From positions 5,795,927 through 5,859,926 of the forward strand of contig NW_004955475.1 in assembly GCF_000276665.1 (NCBI RefSeq): 64,000 nt of DNA, written 5' to 3'. Under the pieces are notes generated by a model that did no database searches, was not told the origin of the DNA, and worked only from the letters and a program-made list of their open reading frames with translations. Positions 22,326 to 34,551 of this stretch are shown here, piece after piece (the stretch's first letter is position 1; every line of letters starts with the position of its first letter). A program made the translations under genes and the position numbers. This DNA is from Chinchilla lanigera. Lineage: Eukaryota > Chordata > Mammalia > Rodentia > Chinchillidae.

Positions 22326-25290
22326 GTAAGTTGGGTGCCAAGGAGGGTGGCTGGGGAGCAGGATGAGGACTAAGATTCAAGTTTGTACTTGTAACAGAGA
22401 CAGCAGTTTGGCAGGAAGGATTGCTGAAACCAGTCGGTTTGATTTACAGAGAATGGAGTGGCTAAGAGACACTGCAATACGTTTGGGAATTGAATTGGGA
22501 AGCAAACAGAGACAGGCAGGATTGTAGTTGCATTGCTGAATTAATCTCTTGCCTTGCAGAAGCTGAGAGAGACTTAAATTGTTCAGGGTGATAGTGGGTA
22601 CCTATTGTAGGTGAGCTTTGGGTTGACATGTGAATCTAAGTTTTATCACAAAGACACAGCCTCAGTTTCCCTACCTTTCAAAAAGCATTGCTTAGACTTC
22701 AAGGTGGTTAACATCTCTTATGATTTGGTGTCCTTCCTTGTCTTAAATCTGGACTGTTTGTGTTGGGGGAGATGGGAAGAGCATGAGAACTGCAGTGTGG
22801 AAATATTTCTTTGCTTTTTGAGACAATAATGCTAGCAGTTCAGTGAAGCTAAGAAGGTTTACTTGTTAGAGTGGTGGATCCAGGGTATAGTCCTCGTAAC
22901 TCACCTGAGCCTTCTCTACCACAGGTGCGCTATGTTTGTAATTCCTTGGTACTTGGGAAGATGGCATGTCATCTCAGTTGTTTTGCGCAGTTCTCCTGTG
23001 CCTATGTAACTGTGATGACCATGGTTGCTATTTCTTTGGACCGACATCGGGTATGTGCTTTTCATTTCTTATAAAGTCATGTATTCTTCTTTTAGGTAAA
23101 TAGAAAATATCACACAAAATGTAGAAGTACCTTAAGACAACATATGTGAATGTATATGTATAGTTTAGGGGGACTGCAAGATGGTGAAATACAGACCTTC
23201 ACCAAGGCAAATCTTTTAGAATAAAACTGCTACTATATTCATATGGCACTGTGGGAACAGAGATGTGGCAATGAACAAATAATGAAGAATGCTCTTTTCC
23301 TTTAGAAAACATTTATTACTTGCTGCATTGCAGAAGAAGCTAAGAGAAGAGACAGGGAGCAGATGAGTCAGGGATGGGTATGGCTTCAGGGTTGATGGTG
23401 GAGTGAGGCCGGGAGGTGGGTGTAGAGTCTTTGAGGGAGGGCTGAGGAGTTAAAGTAGGAGGGGATGAAGTGATGAGAAGCTGAGAGCTGGGAAAAAATT
23501 TGCAAATGGCTTAAAAGGAAGTCATAAGAAGCTCGGAGGGATTACCTGTTAATCAGCTGGGAGAGAACCAGTAAATGAGTGAGGTGCAAGGGACAAAGGG
23601 GAAGACTGAAGAGGTTGTGGCTGAAGCCAAACGAGTTGGACCACGGAGGGATCTGGGTGGTAGAAGAAGGAGGGAGACAGGAGGAGGCAAGGAGGGAGGA
23701 AGGGAAGGAGAAAGAAGGGAAAGGGCATGAGAGGAGCCAAGTGTGGGGTGGGGGATACGAAGTAATATGTGGAGGGCATACTCATCAATACAACATGAAA
23801 GAAAATTAAATCACACATTTGTACATCTGTCCTCTTCACAGAACTCCCTACTCAGGACATGAGCTTTCAAGATAGCCTGTGTAGATTCCTGACTTCTAAT
23901 CAAAATGATTCCCTCAACATTAGCTGTTACTCTGTCATAGAGCAAAATGCCACATATTTTCAACTGAATAAAAAGTATCCAAAAGTACTCAAAGCACATT
24001 ACCTATCCACATACAACATCTCTGTATTTTTGCATCAGTAAGTCAGTTGATGAAGGACTGGTAACTTAATCGAATTTTTGAATTCAACTGGGTCCTTTTG
24101 CTTCCAGGTGATGCTGTATCCCCTGAAGGCCCGTATTAGTCTGATGCAAGGCAATGTTTGCATCATTATCATATGGATCCTGAGCACCTGTGCTGCTTTG
24201 CCTCATGCCATTTACCAGAAGCTTTACCAGGTGAAAATTGGGTAAGAGCAAAGAATGACCAGCGTTGGAATTCCAGCAACCCATAATCTTGGAAGCCCCA
24301 TGAAAGAAGTCATGGTTTGAGTAATACCATTTAAAGCATGAGTACAAAAATAAATTTCTCTTAACTGGAATTTATCATAAGCATTCCCAGAAACTCTCAT
24401 GGCTATGGATATTAGGCATATCCTTTCCTGTTGGGGAGGGACCACAATTTTCCTATATGTCACCTGAAAATTCTGTATAAAGTAAAAGTCAGAGTTTCCT
24501 TGGCTTTTGGCTCAGTGTACACCCAAACAGTAGATATGTCTCTCCCTTAAAGCCTAAGTGCCATGCAACAGTTACCTGGTGGTCTTAAGAAAAAGGCAAA
24601 AAATAATGATGATTTCCTTTCTTTGTTTTATAATCTAGAAACACGACTGAAGAAATTGCCTGCCTCCCAAGTTTCCCACATGCTTCAAAATCTGCGTGGA
24701 AATACCTTGACCTGAGCACCTTTCTGCTGTTCTTCATCTTGCCATTGATGATATTGGTGGCTGTCTATGGTCATGTGGCCAAGAAGCTGTGGATCCATGA
24801 TGCTGTTGACGATATCAATATCCATACTTACATCTGCCAACGTGGGAAGAAGAAGCAGACCCTGAAGATGCTGATGACAGTGGTCCTTCTCTACACAGTC
24901 AGCTGGCTCCCCCTCAACCTCTACCTGGTGTTGCTATCCAGTGAGGCGATATCAAGCCATCACAACCTTTATTTTTTCTTCCACTGGCTGGCAATTAGCA
25001 GCTCCTGCTACAACCCCTACATTTACTTCTGGCTCAGCGACAGCTTCCGGATTGAAGTTCAGAAGATCATCCTGGAAATCCAGAAGATGGTACTAGGCGG
25101 AATCAGCCGCCTGAGAGGGGAGCACCACCAACTAAACTCTGTCTCACCTACCCACCGCCCTTCCTTTGTGGATCCTAATCCTGGCGTGCCCATATTCCCC
25201 AGATTTAAAGATTTTGATGAGTTACCTAGTCCCCCTCCCTCCCCAGTAGTGGAAATCTCTTTTATTTACCCTTCAGTGCCTAGAGTTTAA
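21900..25290 (+). CDS. GPR83-family class A GPCR, 4 exons (candidate GPR165/PGR15L type)
   Basis: Spliced coding sequence: 21900-22325, 22925-23050, 24108-24241 and 24639-25290, 1338 nt including TAA, 445 residues. All introns are GT-AG and the frame stays open throughout. Landmarks: GN in TM1 (N102), TM2 119-141 ending SSPFT, disulfide pair C157/C237, DRH at 181-183 in place of DRY, W207 in TM4, P264 in TM5, SWLPLN (W318, P320) in TM6, and NPYIY at 354-358. Similarity to GPR83 is strong in TM2-TM3, the KKLW cytoplasmic stretch and TM7. The 84-residue N-terminus shows no signal peptide and no N-glycosylation sequon; N230-T-T in the second extracellular loop is the likely glycan site. The conserved TM2 aspartate (2.50) is Asn130. 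The tail is Pro/Ser-rich (about 390-445). It acts at the plasma membrane as a peptide-type receptor; the ligand is unknown. GPR83 itself is less likely, because the N- and C-termini do not resemble it. The X-linked paralogues GPR165/PGR15L are the likelier identity, but I could not settle between them. Confidence 0.88.
22326..22924 (+). other. Receptor intron 1
   Basis: 599 bp, GTAAGT...CAG. No transposon or other gene recognised inside. Confidence 0.8.
22925..23050 (+). CDS. Receptor exon 2: first extracellular loop and TM3
   Basis: 126 nt, 42 codons, phase 0 at both ends. The acceptor is '..ctctaccacag' and the donor GTATGT. It encodes the conserved Cys157 and TM3 up to the arginine after DRH (181-183). 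Skipping it would keep frame but remove TM3, so a skipped isoform would not be a working receptor. Confidence 0.87.
23051..24107 (+). other. Receptor intron 2, with a purine-rich block
   Basis: 1057 bp, GTATGT...CAG. From about 23330 to 23760 the sense strand is strongly purine-rich with many GGGAGG and GGAGG runs, the kind of sequence that can form G-quadruplexes in the pre-mRNA. The short open frames here are low-complexity. Confidence 0.75.
24108..24241 (+). CDS. Receptor exon 3: second cytoplasmic loop and TM4
   Basis: 134 nt from an acceptor '..tttgcttccag' to a GTAAGA donor. Encodes residues 185-228 plus two bases of Gly229. It includes the YPLK loop, TM4 with Trp207, and the LPHAIYQK motif shared closely with GPR83. 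Confidence 0.87.
24242..24638 (+). other. Receptor intron 3
   Basis: 397 bp, GTAAGA...TAG. Nothing else recognised inside. Confidence 0.8.
24639..25290 (+). CDS. Receptor exon 4: TM5 to C-terminus
   Basis: 652 nt from acceptor '..ttttataatctag' to TAA 25288-25290. The first base completes Gly229. It encodes the glycosylation site N230, the loop Cys237, TM5-TM7, helix 8 and a tail of about 75 residues that is rich in Pro and Ser. A lysine-rich third cytoplasmic loop (KKK at 299-301) precedes TM6. Confidence 0.9.
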
Positions 25291-28200
25291 GCTGCCCAGA
25301 CCGCAAGATTTACTCATCCTCAAAATACCAGAGATAGGATGAGGCTAAAATAACTAGAATTTATTCACTTCTCATGAGGGTGGGGCCGGTACTTGAGTGA
25401 TAGAGGCCATGTGAGCCACCATATGTCTCATTTACGGTTTCATTTTTCCCTGTCTTTTTTTCATATTCTCCTTTCCTACTTTTTCTTTCCACACCAAGTA
25501 CACTGAGGATATCCGACATCCAGATGCATTAGAGATGTTTCTGTACTGCTGACAAGAAAATTTCACTCTGACTTAGGGTTTCCTGAACTGCACCTGTTTC
25601 TCTTCACCAATGTCCCTCTCCATTCCTGTATACCACCATGCCATGGTTCTTGTTTTTTGATTACTGATATTGCCTTGGGAGCTGTTAAAACCCCTAGCAA
25701 TTCTTAAATGTATTTTACTTAAATGGATAACATGCTAAACCCCTTATGATATTTCTAGCAAATTGCCAGGAGAGAAAAGTAGAATTCTTGAATTTTTTTC
25801 AGATATGTCTGGGAAGTCAAAGCACCTTGTAAGTGCAAGTTGTTTGAAACATTTTCTGTAATGGAGTGAGAATGAGAAATCTTACAGGTGTAGAGGAAAA
25901 GACAAGACAGCTAAAGGGTTCAACCTGAGTTATTTCCCCAGGTCGTTATACAATGATTTAATGATCGTTTTCTTCTGAATATAATGAAAATTGAAGTGCC
26001 CAAAGTAGCACTACAAAAAAAGCTTGCCATTCTCCATAACAACACCCCCAGAAGAGAAATAACTTCTAGAAACTATAAAAGAATTAAAAAATAATATCAA
26101 TAGGCTTCTACTACCATTGAATAATTCTGGGGCTTGTTAGTAGTCCCAGGTCTGGCTTACTGGCTTTAGACTTTTGCTGCTGCATTTGCTGTAAACTTTA
26201 TAATTAGTTTGCCACACTATTGCCTTTAGCAGTTTTGAGATGTAGTTGTCATCTTCTGAGAGTGAATGTGTGCCTCTGCTTTTATTTCTTTCTCTCACAC
26301 TATCTGTCTTCTCCTCATCTTAATCATTATCTTAGTAACAGTGACATACTATTCAGTGTCCTTTGAGGATTCCTCTAGAAAGGGATAAGCCAGTCTCCGG
26401 GACTGTGAAGAAGATTAACTAGAGTTTAGCTTTGGATACTCTGATCCTACTTGGGACAAGTAGGGTTTTTTTGGAGTTAGAATGTCAAACATTTCTGATT
26501 AGTTTCCTCACTTGCTGCAGTGTTGCTTTTCTTTTCAGACCAAAGAGAAATTGGAAGAAGATGGTTAATTGTAGCTTTAACTCTGCTTCTTTCCATTTTC
26601 ACTTTCATGTATTAATTGTTCCCCTCCCCTCCCTTTCTACCCTAAACATACCAACTAAAAATATTGACCATTTATTATTCACATATAAGACCAGCTATTT
26701 GGAGAAACCCTAGAATTGATAGATGACATTTCCTGTTGTCACCAGTAGAAACTGACACCCATGTATATTCTCCTTTTAGCTTTAACTGCTTTTGAGGTTA
26801 GTAGTTCTGTTAGCTGTGAGCCCTGCTGGTTTTTTCCCTCTCTCCTCATGTAAATACTTCTTATTCTTCTAACTAAGGACAGAAATATTTCCTTCCCACT
26901 CATTTTCCTTTTGGAAAGATAGCTAAATCTCAGGGCAGTTGACTAACTGTTCAGGGTCAGAAAAGATGAGTGCTGAGTGAATTGTACCCAGCGCTTCTTA
27001 GAGGAATCATACCTTGCTCTGTTATCCTCCTCCTGCTTAGACGTAGGAGAAATTTGGATAAAAGAGCTATCATTGTGATTTAAATGATTATTGTACAATT
27101 GTATTTTCTCCTAATGTTCTCTCATTCCCAGGAAGACCCCTTCCTACTCCTGTCCCTATTCTCTACAAGAATTAGACTTTTTATGTCTTCAGTAAGGCTG
27201 AGAATCTGGAATGTTCCATGCTTGACAGATAATCTAGCCTCAATATTTGCTGCTGACTTGCCTGGAAAGTTTACACTCGCAGAACTTCATGTGCCATCAG
27301 CTGTGTTGATGTATGGGATCATTGAAGAATTGGGCATCTAAACAGTCTGATTTTTTACAGGGTTTTGTTTAGATTTTTTTTCGGCAGCACCTAGTCTGAA
27401 CACAGCACCCAGCAAATCTGAGGGTGGTACCACTGTAAGCAGTTTCTGGCTGGGGATTTATTTGGTTTGAACCTGGTACAAATGAGCTCTAGGTCCTAGG
27501 TTTTAACCTATGTGCAGCCATTTAACTCTGTAGGTTTGAGTATTGTGCCAAAGAACTCTAATCATGTGATTTAAAAGCCCCATGTGTGTTCTTTTACACA
27601 GACAGCAGTACTCATCCTAGCCAGCCTTTTCCTAGACATGGTTATTAGCTGCCTGGAAGACCCAGAAAAACTGTTGTGTAAATGGCCTTCCAAAATTCAT
27701 TTTCAGTTTTGAAGAAACAGTTTAAAGTCTATTCCCTAACGAATGTGTGTTATTAGTACCACTGTTTGTTATTAGCAGAATGTCATCACTTGTGAAATGT
27801 TTATGTGAACAAGGAGAGAATGACAGTAATGACAGACAGGAGAAGTTGCTAAATTCTTCACTCTTGTAAATTCAAATGTATCCCGACCTTTGTCCAATGA
27901 CAAGAAATCACATCTTGGTCTAAGCTAGGACATTTGGAGAAATGCTTCGGTGAGAGTAATATTCCACATAGCTGGCCTAATTTTCATAATGGGATAAGTT
28001 GGAGGAAGGGAATTCATCCCCTGACAAAGATATGTAGGATGCTGGTAATCAATGCTATGTACTGGTCACTTGTATATATAGAATGGAGATTCTTCATAGG
28101 TCTTTTGAGCTGATGCTCTCCTTCACTAAAAATTCCTTCCCCATAGTTAAGGTATCTTTCTATGCTATCACAGTCACATAGACACATACACTCACACACA

Positions 28201-31200
28201 TAAGCAAACACATATAAATATACCAACACACTTACCTGTACATAGCACACATGTGCAAAAACACATAAACACCCACATATGTGTACAAGCACCCGTACAA
28301 AAATGCACATACACAGATTGGTTGAAAACATACCAGGTTTTCATTGATAATGCTTATCTCAAATCTAATTTTTCTAGTCACCATTCTTCACTCAATTATC
28401 TGTTTGAAAGAGCAAATTCTGTGAACTTTTCAGCACTTTTATAGATGATTAGAAGATTGCTTTGTACAATATTGCAGTCACTAACACTACTTTATTCAAA
28501 TCTGTTGTAATATTTACATTTCTGGCATCAAAACCTGGTAAGTATTTATGTTTAAACACACATAAAAAGAAACTCTTAGAGGAATAGCATATATAGAACA
28601 GAAACACATTCATGCACAGATAACTACACAAATCTACGGAGAGGAATATAAAAACCCTTTAATAAGAGGAAAAGGGTCTTGCTGACTAATGCTAGGAAAC
28701 AGGAAATTAAATGACCTTTAAAAATGTATTGCAAGTGTAGTTGGTGGGCAGCTCAGAATTCATAAAAGCTTCACCACTTGGCTTGATCCTTCATTTACAC
28801 ATGTAGAGAAGAGAGAACAGAGAACTAAAATAATACTCCTGTCTATCTTATGAGGAAAGTTTTACAGTTGTATATCGTTGTCTCTTCATTAAATGGTTTA
28901 ATAAGTAGTTTTGCACCAGGAGAGGTATATGCCTCAATATCAGCAAGTGTTTCTCTGGAACTAGGATTATACATGTGGAACATCCACTTGTTACTCTGTC
29001 ATTGGTGAAGTCTGTCAGCATCTCTGGACTATGAGGCAAAGTCTCACTGATGGACACTATTGTCCTTTGGGCCACATGAAGGACATGGACCATTGTAGAT
29101 AGTATATGAGTACAAATGAAGTTGTTTATTCTGATAATCTTGTTCACAATTTTGTATGTGTCTACTTCAAAATCTTTTCCCTTATAATATTAATATCAAT
29201 ATACTATACATGATGATGTCTTTGTAATTCTTAAAGTAAGATCTTTTGGTATTTCTCAAAATGTTTGTTGTCACTGCTTTACCCCATATTGAAAGACTAA
29301 AGACTGTTGGAGAATCTGAATAGGACTGTAGATTTCACTTTCAAATGTTCTGTTGAATGGAACTTTCTGTTAAAAAGTAAAGCACTGGATCAGCTTCTGT
29401 TGTTCTACATAGAGATTTGAGGGTCACCCTTTGCACTGTAAGATAAGATTGATACTGAGGGAAAGATTAATTTTATCTGAGTGGCCAAAGCAAGCAAGAA
29501 GGAAACAATGCAGATATTAGGTTGTTGAAAATTTTCTGACATAATATTTTCAGACCCTGAAGGAAGTGTCCATATTTAAATTTATGTAAATATATTTATG
29601 GTAACAGCAGTAGTTTAAAGGTTGCATCAGAATTTACAATTCACAAATGAATCCTGCTATTCTTTTGTGATAAGATCCTGCTGAAAATAGTTTTCATCAG
29701 TTTGAGGATCTGTGAAGATCTTAGAAAGCATCTCAGAGAAAGACACAGATCCAGCTAACACTTGAAGCCTGTGATCTATAGGGTTCCCCACTTAGAATAC
29801 TGATCTAAAGGTGGTGGCAAATCTTCATTAACTGTTGGAAGATTGCTCTATTTGTAGGTTTACAAAAAGGCTGTTCGTTAATCTCTTTGTATCTACAACT
29901 TGGTACTCACATGAAAAAAATCTAGTGTAAAAAAATCCCTCAATAAGGTAAAGTTTAAATATAATAATTTCTAAAATTCCCCCAATTAAAAAAATATGTG
30001 ACTCCTTGGACTTTGTAGGGTAGTTAGTGAAGTTTATTTCCTAATTCAGTGTCTGCCTGAGCAATATCCCGAGATCCCATGCAATGGAACTGTACTTGAT
30101 GATACTGTAATGACTTTCAGCTTTTAAGCTTTCACCACTGCTCTGTCTTTGCTCACAAGATCTGTGGAATTATGGACAATGTACTAGGCATAAGTGTACA
30201 AGCACATCATATACTAGTTATTTGGTTCAAACCTAGTGGTTGTGTGGGCTGTGTGAAATTGAATACTCCCAGGGAAAGACTGTGAGACTGCCAAATCTCA
30301 CAGCTGCTGTGTTTAAAAGACACAGCAAGTAAGGCTCCCTGTGGAGATATCAATGGATACAATGGGACATCTTGACAAAGGGAACAGAGAAGTCTCGCTG
30401 AGTTACAAAAGAACAATGGACATTAGTTTGTGTTCCCAGCAGTGACATTTGTGTTATTCTTTGACTTATTACTGTTGTATTAAATATTCTCTACCAGTAC
30501 CTCTATTGTTCTGTACCATAATTCAGTGTTTGGTTATGGATTCTGGGTTAGGGAGGGGAGGGACCATAGGTAGCAAATAATGTTTGTGTGTATGGGGGGT
30601 GCATGGGGGGAGTATGGTAAATGGGACTAGATTAAGACACTTATGTATATATACATGTATACTGAAAAGAAAAACTATTTATTCAAAGCACTTCCAAACT
30701 CTTATATGAGTATATCTTATTGTAGCAGGTAAAGGGAGGGGATATTGTCTACATAGTAGGTATTGGTAATTCATAGTGGCTATCATAAGCTAAGATCGAT
30801 GCTGAAAACTTTTAATGTGCTTGTCATATGGGCATTGAAGTGGGAGTAGATGGGGGAGGAGTTTAATTTAAAAGGGAATCCTATGATCTCTCTCATAGAA
30901 AAGCTTCTGAGTGAGCCAAGCAGATAGTTCTTCCATGAAAATAACAGGGACTCAAGTCTCTATCTTCTGGTTTGCAAACAGAAAAACATGCTCATGCCTT
31001 GTGTGAAGAGATGAGAATAGAGACCCAGAGTGGGTTGACTCAAGGCTAGAATACCCCAAACAGGCAAGATACTTCACTCAATAAAGCTAAATCCAGAATT
31101 CCCAAGATGTAGCTTCAGAAGAATTTCTAGAAGCGAATGAGAACACAACCAAGGGTCCTGACCCTGACACTCTGAATTTATCATTCACATGTCTTTTGCA

Positions 31201-31915
31201 TCAGTTATCATTACAGTCATCAGACTGGCCCTCAGAAGTGCTCAGAATCCCTTTGATGCTTTAACCCTTTAATAATGGGTAGCTCCAGCCTTTCTCAGAT
31301 GTGTTAAAGGAAAACAATTAGAAAATAAAGTCATTGAATGCAAAAACATAAACACAAGTTTAAAAATTTCAAGCCTCAGGATTTCTGTTTTCCATCTTTT
31401 GCCCACTCTATCCTATAATTCTGTTCTCTCCATATAATAGCTCAGACAATTTCATAAAGGTCTAAGACTGATCCTTCTTAAGTAAGCTTGCCTAGATTCT
31501 CAATTTCCTAGCCGCTGTTTATTTTTCTTGAAGATTGTATAGTCAGTTTCTTCCACTATACTAAAGACCTGAGGATAATTACTTACAAAGAAAAGAGGTC
31601 ACACTTTTGGAGGCTAACGTCCTAGTGGCATTTTCGAGGCTCTCAACAGGGTCCCATGGCAGATGATGAATGATGGAGCATGTGTAAGGGAAGAATCACT
31701 TCTCAAATCAGGAAGCAAAAAGAGAAGAAATGGCCAGACTTTTTCTGTCCTTATGATCACCCTCTTATGAGAAATATCAAATTGTCAAAAAAGATTCCAA
31801 TATGATGTATATTTTTTCAGTATGCTCACCCCCTAAAGGTCCTATCACTTCTCAATGCCATCATTTTAAGGACCAAAACTCCAACCATGGAGGGACATCT
31901 AAGCCATATCCAAAT
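25291..31915 (+). other. Receptor 3' UTR and unique downstream DNA
   Basis: The 3' UTR starts at 25291. Candidate polyadenylation hexamers are ATTAAA at 26083-26088 and 28706-28711, and AATAAA at 31080-31085 and 31324-31329; I cannot tell which is used. The whole stretch lacks recognisable L1, B1 or ID copies. Open frames here (for example 27084-27341) show no domain or homology that I recognise. Confidence 0.55.
28165..28315 (+). repeat. Degenerate CA-rich repeat
   Basis: ACACA/CACAT-rich sequence with frequent interruptions, in the presumed 3' flank of the receptor. The 105-codon Cys/Val-rich antisense frame is a by-product. Confidence 0.75.
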
Positions 31916-31919
31916 CATG

Positions 31920-32170
31920 TTGGCCAGCTTTCTGTGAAAGGGACAAAATAGCTGAGATAAACAATTCATGAGGAAACAAAAGTTTATTTGGGCTTAGAAT
32001 TTCAATCCCTGATTAGTTGGCCTACGCTTTTGGGATTCCACTACCTCCCAACAGTGCCACAAGCTGGTGAGCAAGGCTTTATTACATGGATGGGTGGGAA
32101 ACACCTGAGTTCCAAACAGCAGCATAAACCACAGAAAGGATCACCATGGTAACATCTGTTATGCTGAGTC
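31920..32170 (+). mobile_element. Rodent interspersed repeat, family R (copy 2), partial
   Basis: 'ctgtgaaagggacaaaatag', then 'aaaagtttatttgggctt', follows the same order as 10140 and 51715. It is 5'-incomplete and diverged. Confidence 0.55.
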
Positions 32171-32174
32171 TCCT

Positions 32175-32620
32175 CCCAAGCAAACTGATAACTATCTTGT
32201 TTTATTTTAAAGAGAATTAAAAAAATAAAAATAGTACTGAATTTCAAAACAAGATGATAGGAAATTAACAATGATTATTATACTGCATATTGTTATCTTC
32301 AAAGTAGTTGCTTAGATTACCAGATATGGACATGTAAGATGGATCAAACAATATAAACACTAGCTGTTCCTCTCAATGAACTAATAGAAATTAGTAGTAT
32401 AATTATTTTTGCTATCTTNNNNNNNNNNNNNNNNNNNNNNNNNNNNNNNNNNNNNNNNNNNNNNNNNNNNNNNNNNNNNNNNNNNNNNNNNNNNNNNNNN
32501 NNNNNNNNNNNNNNNNNNTATATATTCCTTCCTTCTTTTCTCCTTTCCCCAACCTAGTTGTTCTTTACTTTGGAGCAGTTTCTAGTGAAATAAATAAGTG
32601 ATATCCATCTTAAAAATATC
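32175..32620 (-). mobile_element. L1 3'-UTR, antisense, containing assembly gap
   Basis: 'aaacaagatgataggaaatt', 'gttatcttcaaagtagttgc' and 'cagatatggacatgtaagat' match the 3' UTR block seen at 34320, 36420 and 36920. After the N gap, 'ccttccttcttttctccttt' and 'ttgttctttactttggagca' correspond to what follows that block at 37100 and 43300. Confidence 0.8.
32419..32518. other. Assembly gap (100 N)
   Basis: Exactly 100 N. In the collinear copies the flanking L1 blocks are separated only by a short AT/TC-rich stretch, so the true missing sequence may be only tens of bases. Confidence 0.97.
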
Positions 32621-33143
32621 ATCCCACTCTAAGTGGCTCCACAACTTCAAATGTGTCAAGAGCTTATTTTGTAAATCAAAGATACATACATTTATTTTCT
32701 TATACAATATCTATCCAATATCTTTTATCTAAAACAACACACTTGGGTATACAAAGGATTTAAGCCCCAAATCTAAAGTAAAACATAATGCAAAAAACAG
32801 TAATAATATTTTGTTAAAATAAATATTTTAAGGTTTAATCAAACTAAGGATGTTTAGCATTATCTGACATTAGCAAAAGCACCAAGAAATTTTTCAGTTT
32901 CATTTTTTAGCTTTGTTTAAATCTACACTGTATACTGCTAATTTTTTCAAATGTTTTGTCCCAGGGAACTCCTTACATAGTTTCTTAAATTATCTTTCAT
33001 TTGGAGAAAGACAATTCTGTTGTAGATATAGTGATAGTAATTGTGAAAAGAAAAATAAAAACCGTACATTGGAAAATCTTATACCCATGCTATAATATTT
33101 TCAAACAATCATTTTGAATAGACTTGCATTCCACATTTTATGA

Positions 33144-33297
33144 ATTTTTTTTGTCTTTTTGAAACAGGGTCTCACTATGCAGTTCAGGCTGGCCGTGAGC
33201 TCACTTTGTAGCGCAGGCTGGTCTCAAACTCACAATGATCCTGCTGCCTCAGTCTCCCAAGTGCTGAGACTACAGGCTTGTCCCACTACACCTGGCT
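33144..33297 (-). mobile_element. B1-type SINE, antisense
   Basis: T-run, 'gaaacagggtctcac', '..ctggtctcaaactcacaatg' and 'cccaagtgctgagactacag' through '..cacctggc'. Full-length body of about 150 bp, in reverse complement. Confidence 0.87.
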
Positions 33298-33879
33298 TTT
33301 TTTTTTTTTTCCTCACTTTTCATGATTTTATAGAAAGAAGTAACTTTCCTGGAAAAGTAATTTTCCTACCAAGAAGTAATTTTTCTGTGGTCACATGAAA
33401 CATTTACCTGTTTATTTTATGCAATTCTCACATGTATTTCTCACTATAGATTTTTCATCAACCTGAATTAAATGGAAAACGGATATGCAAACCAATCAGC
33501 AGCTTAATTTATCCCTGAAAGCCAAACAGTGACTATAGAAATTACATGATGAAACATGATTATCTATAGTATGTTCAGCCTAAAAAGGCTGTTGAAGATC
33601 AGAGTGTTAGTGTTAACTGTTGGTATATTTACAAACAAAATCAGGCAATGTGAACATTTAAAATATCACGTTTTTGGAACCCTACAAAATTGCAATCAGG
33701 GAATATTTTGAAGTACAGAAAACATCCCTCAATTCCCCATAAAGAATGTAATCATTACATGCTGGAACATATACCAATAAGTTTAAAAATTAATTAATTT
33801 AATGAATTGATTAATTTAAAATGTAATTAAAATATTAAAAGGAATACATGTTTTTTGCTGCTATATTTATTTTAATGAA

Positions 33880-33965
33880 TTTTTTAGTTGTGCTAAAGAT
33901 TAAACACAGGACTTCCCACATGCAAGGTGAGACCTGTACCAGTAAGCTACCATTCCCAGCCAATA
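33880..33965 (-). mobile_element. Old ID-like (tRNA-derived) SINE, antisense
   Basis: 'tgctaaagattaaacacagg' through 'agtaagctaccattcccagc' follows the order of an antisense ID body (box B complement, then the CTGAGCTA...CCCCAGCC end), with far more substitutions than the other IDs of the window. Confidence 0.6.
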
Positions 33966-34149
33966 ATGTACTTAAAAAATAGTTTAAAGAAGCATAACTT
34001 AGATACGATAAAGTACACAACTACTAAAGTATAGACAACTATCGCATCAACATTTCTAGGACTCTAAGAAGTTAATTCAACCCTGCCTCTGTATACCCCC
34101 AGATGTAACCACCGTTTGGATTTGTATTGCTGTAGCTTGAATTTTGCCT

Positions 34150-34304
34150 CTTTTTTTTTTTCTTTCTGAGATAGAGTCTCGCTCTGTAATAAGACTGGTA
34201 TTAAATTCACTGTTTAGCCTAGGCTAGGCTCAAATTCATGGCAATCCTCCTGCATCAGCCTCCTGAGTGCTGGGATTACAGGTGTGAGCCACCATTCCTG
34301 GCTT
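34150..34304 (-). mobile_element. B1-type SINE, antisense
   Basis: T-run, 'ctgagatagagtctcgctct', '..tgagtgctgggattacaggt' and 'accattcctggc'. Flanked by 'tttgcct' on both sides, consistent with a short target-site duplication. Confidence 0.88.
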
Positions 34305-34309
34305 TGCCT

Positions 34310-34551
34310 TTTTTTCTTTTTTTTTTTTTCTTTTAAAGGCAATAAAAAAATTAAAATCTACACAGAATTTCAAAATAAGATGATAGGAAATCAATAATGG
34401 TTGTTATACTGCCTACTGTTATGTTCAATGTAGTTGTTCAGATTACCAGATATAGGCCTGCAAAATTGATTAAAAAAATAAGCATTAAATGTTCCTTTGA
34501 ATGAACCAAAACCATATTGTAGTACAATTATCATAGCTATCTTCTGTATAT
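34310..34551 (-). mobile_element. L1 3'-UTR unit, antisense
   Basis: A T-rich tail is followed by 'gatgataggaaatcaataat', 'gttatgttcaatgtagttgt' and 'accagatataggcctgcaaa', collinear with the other 3' UTR copies. Confidence 0.75.

Noticed and set aside
28014..28331. 105-codon Cys/Val-rich antisense frame
   Set aside because: Translates a degenerate CA repeat.
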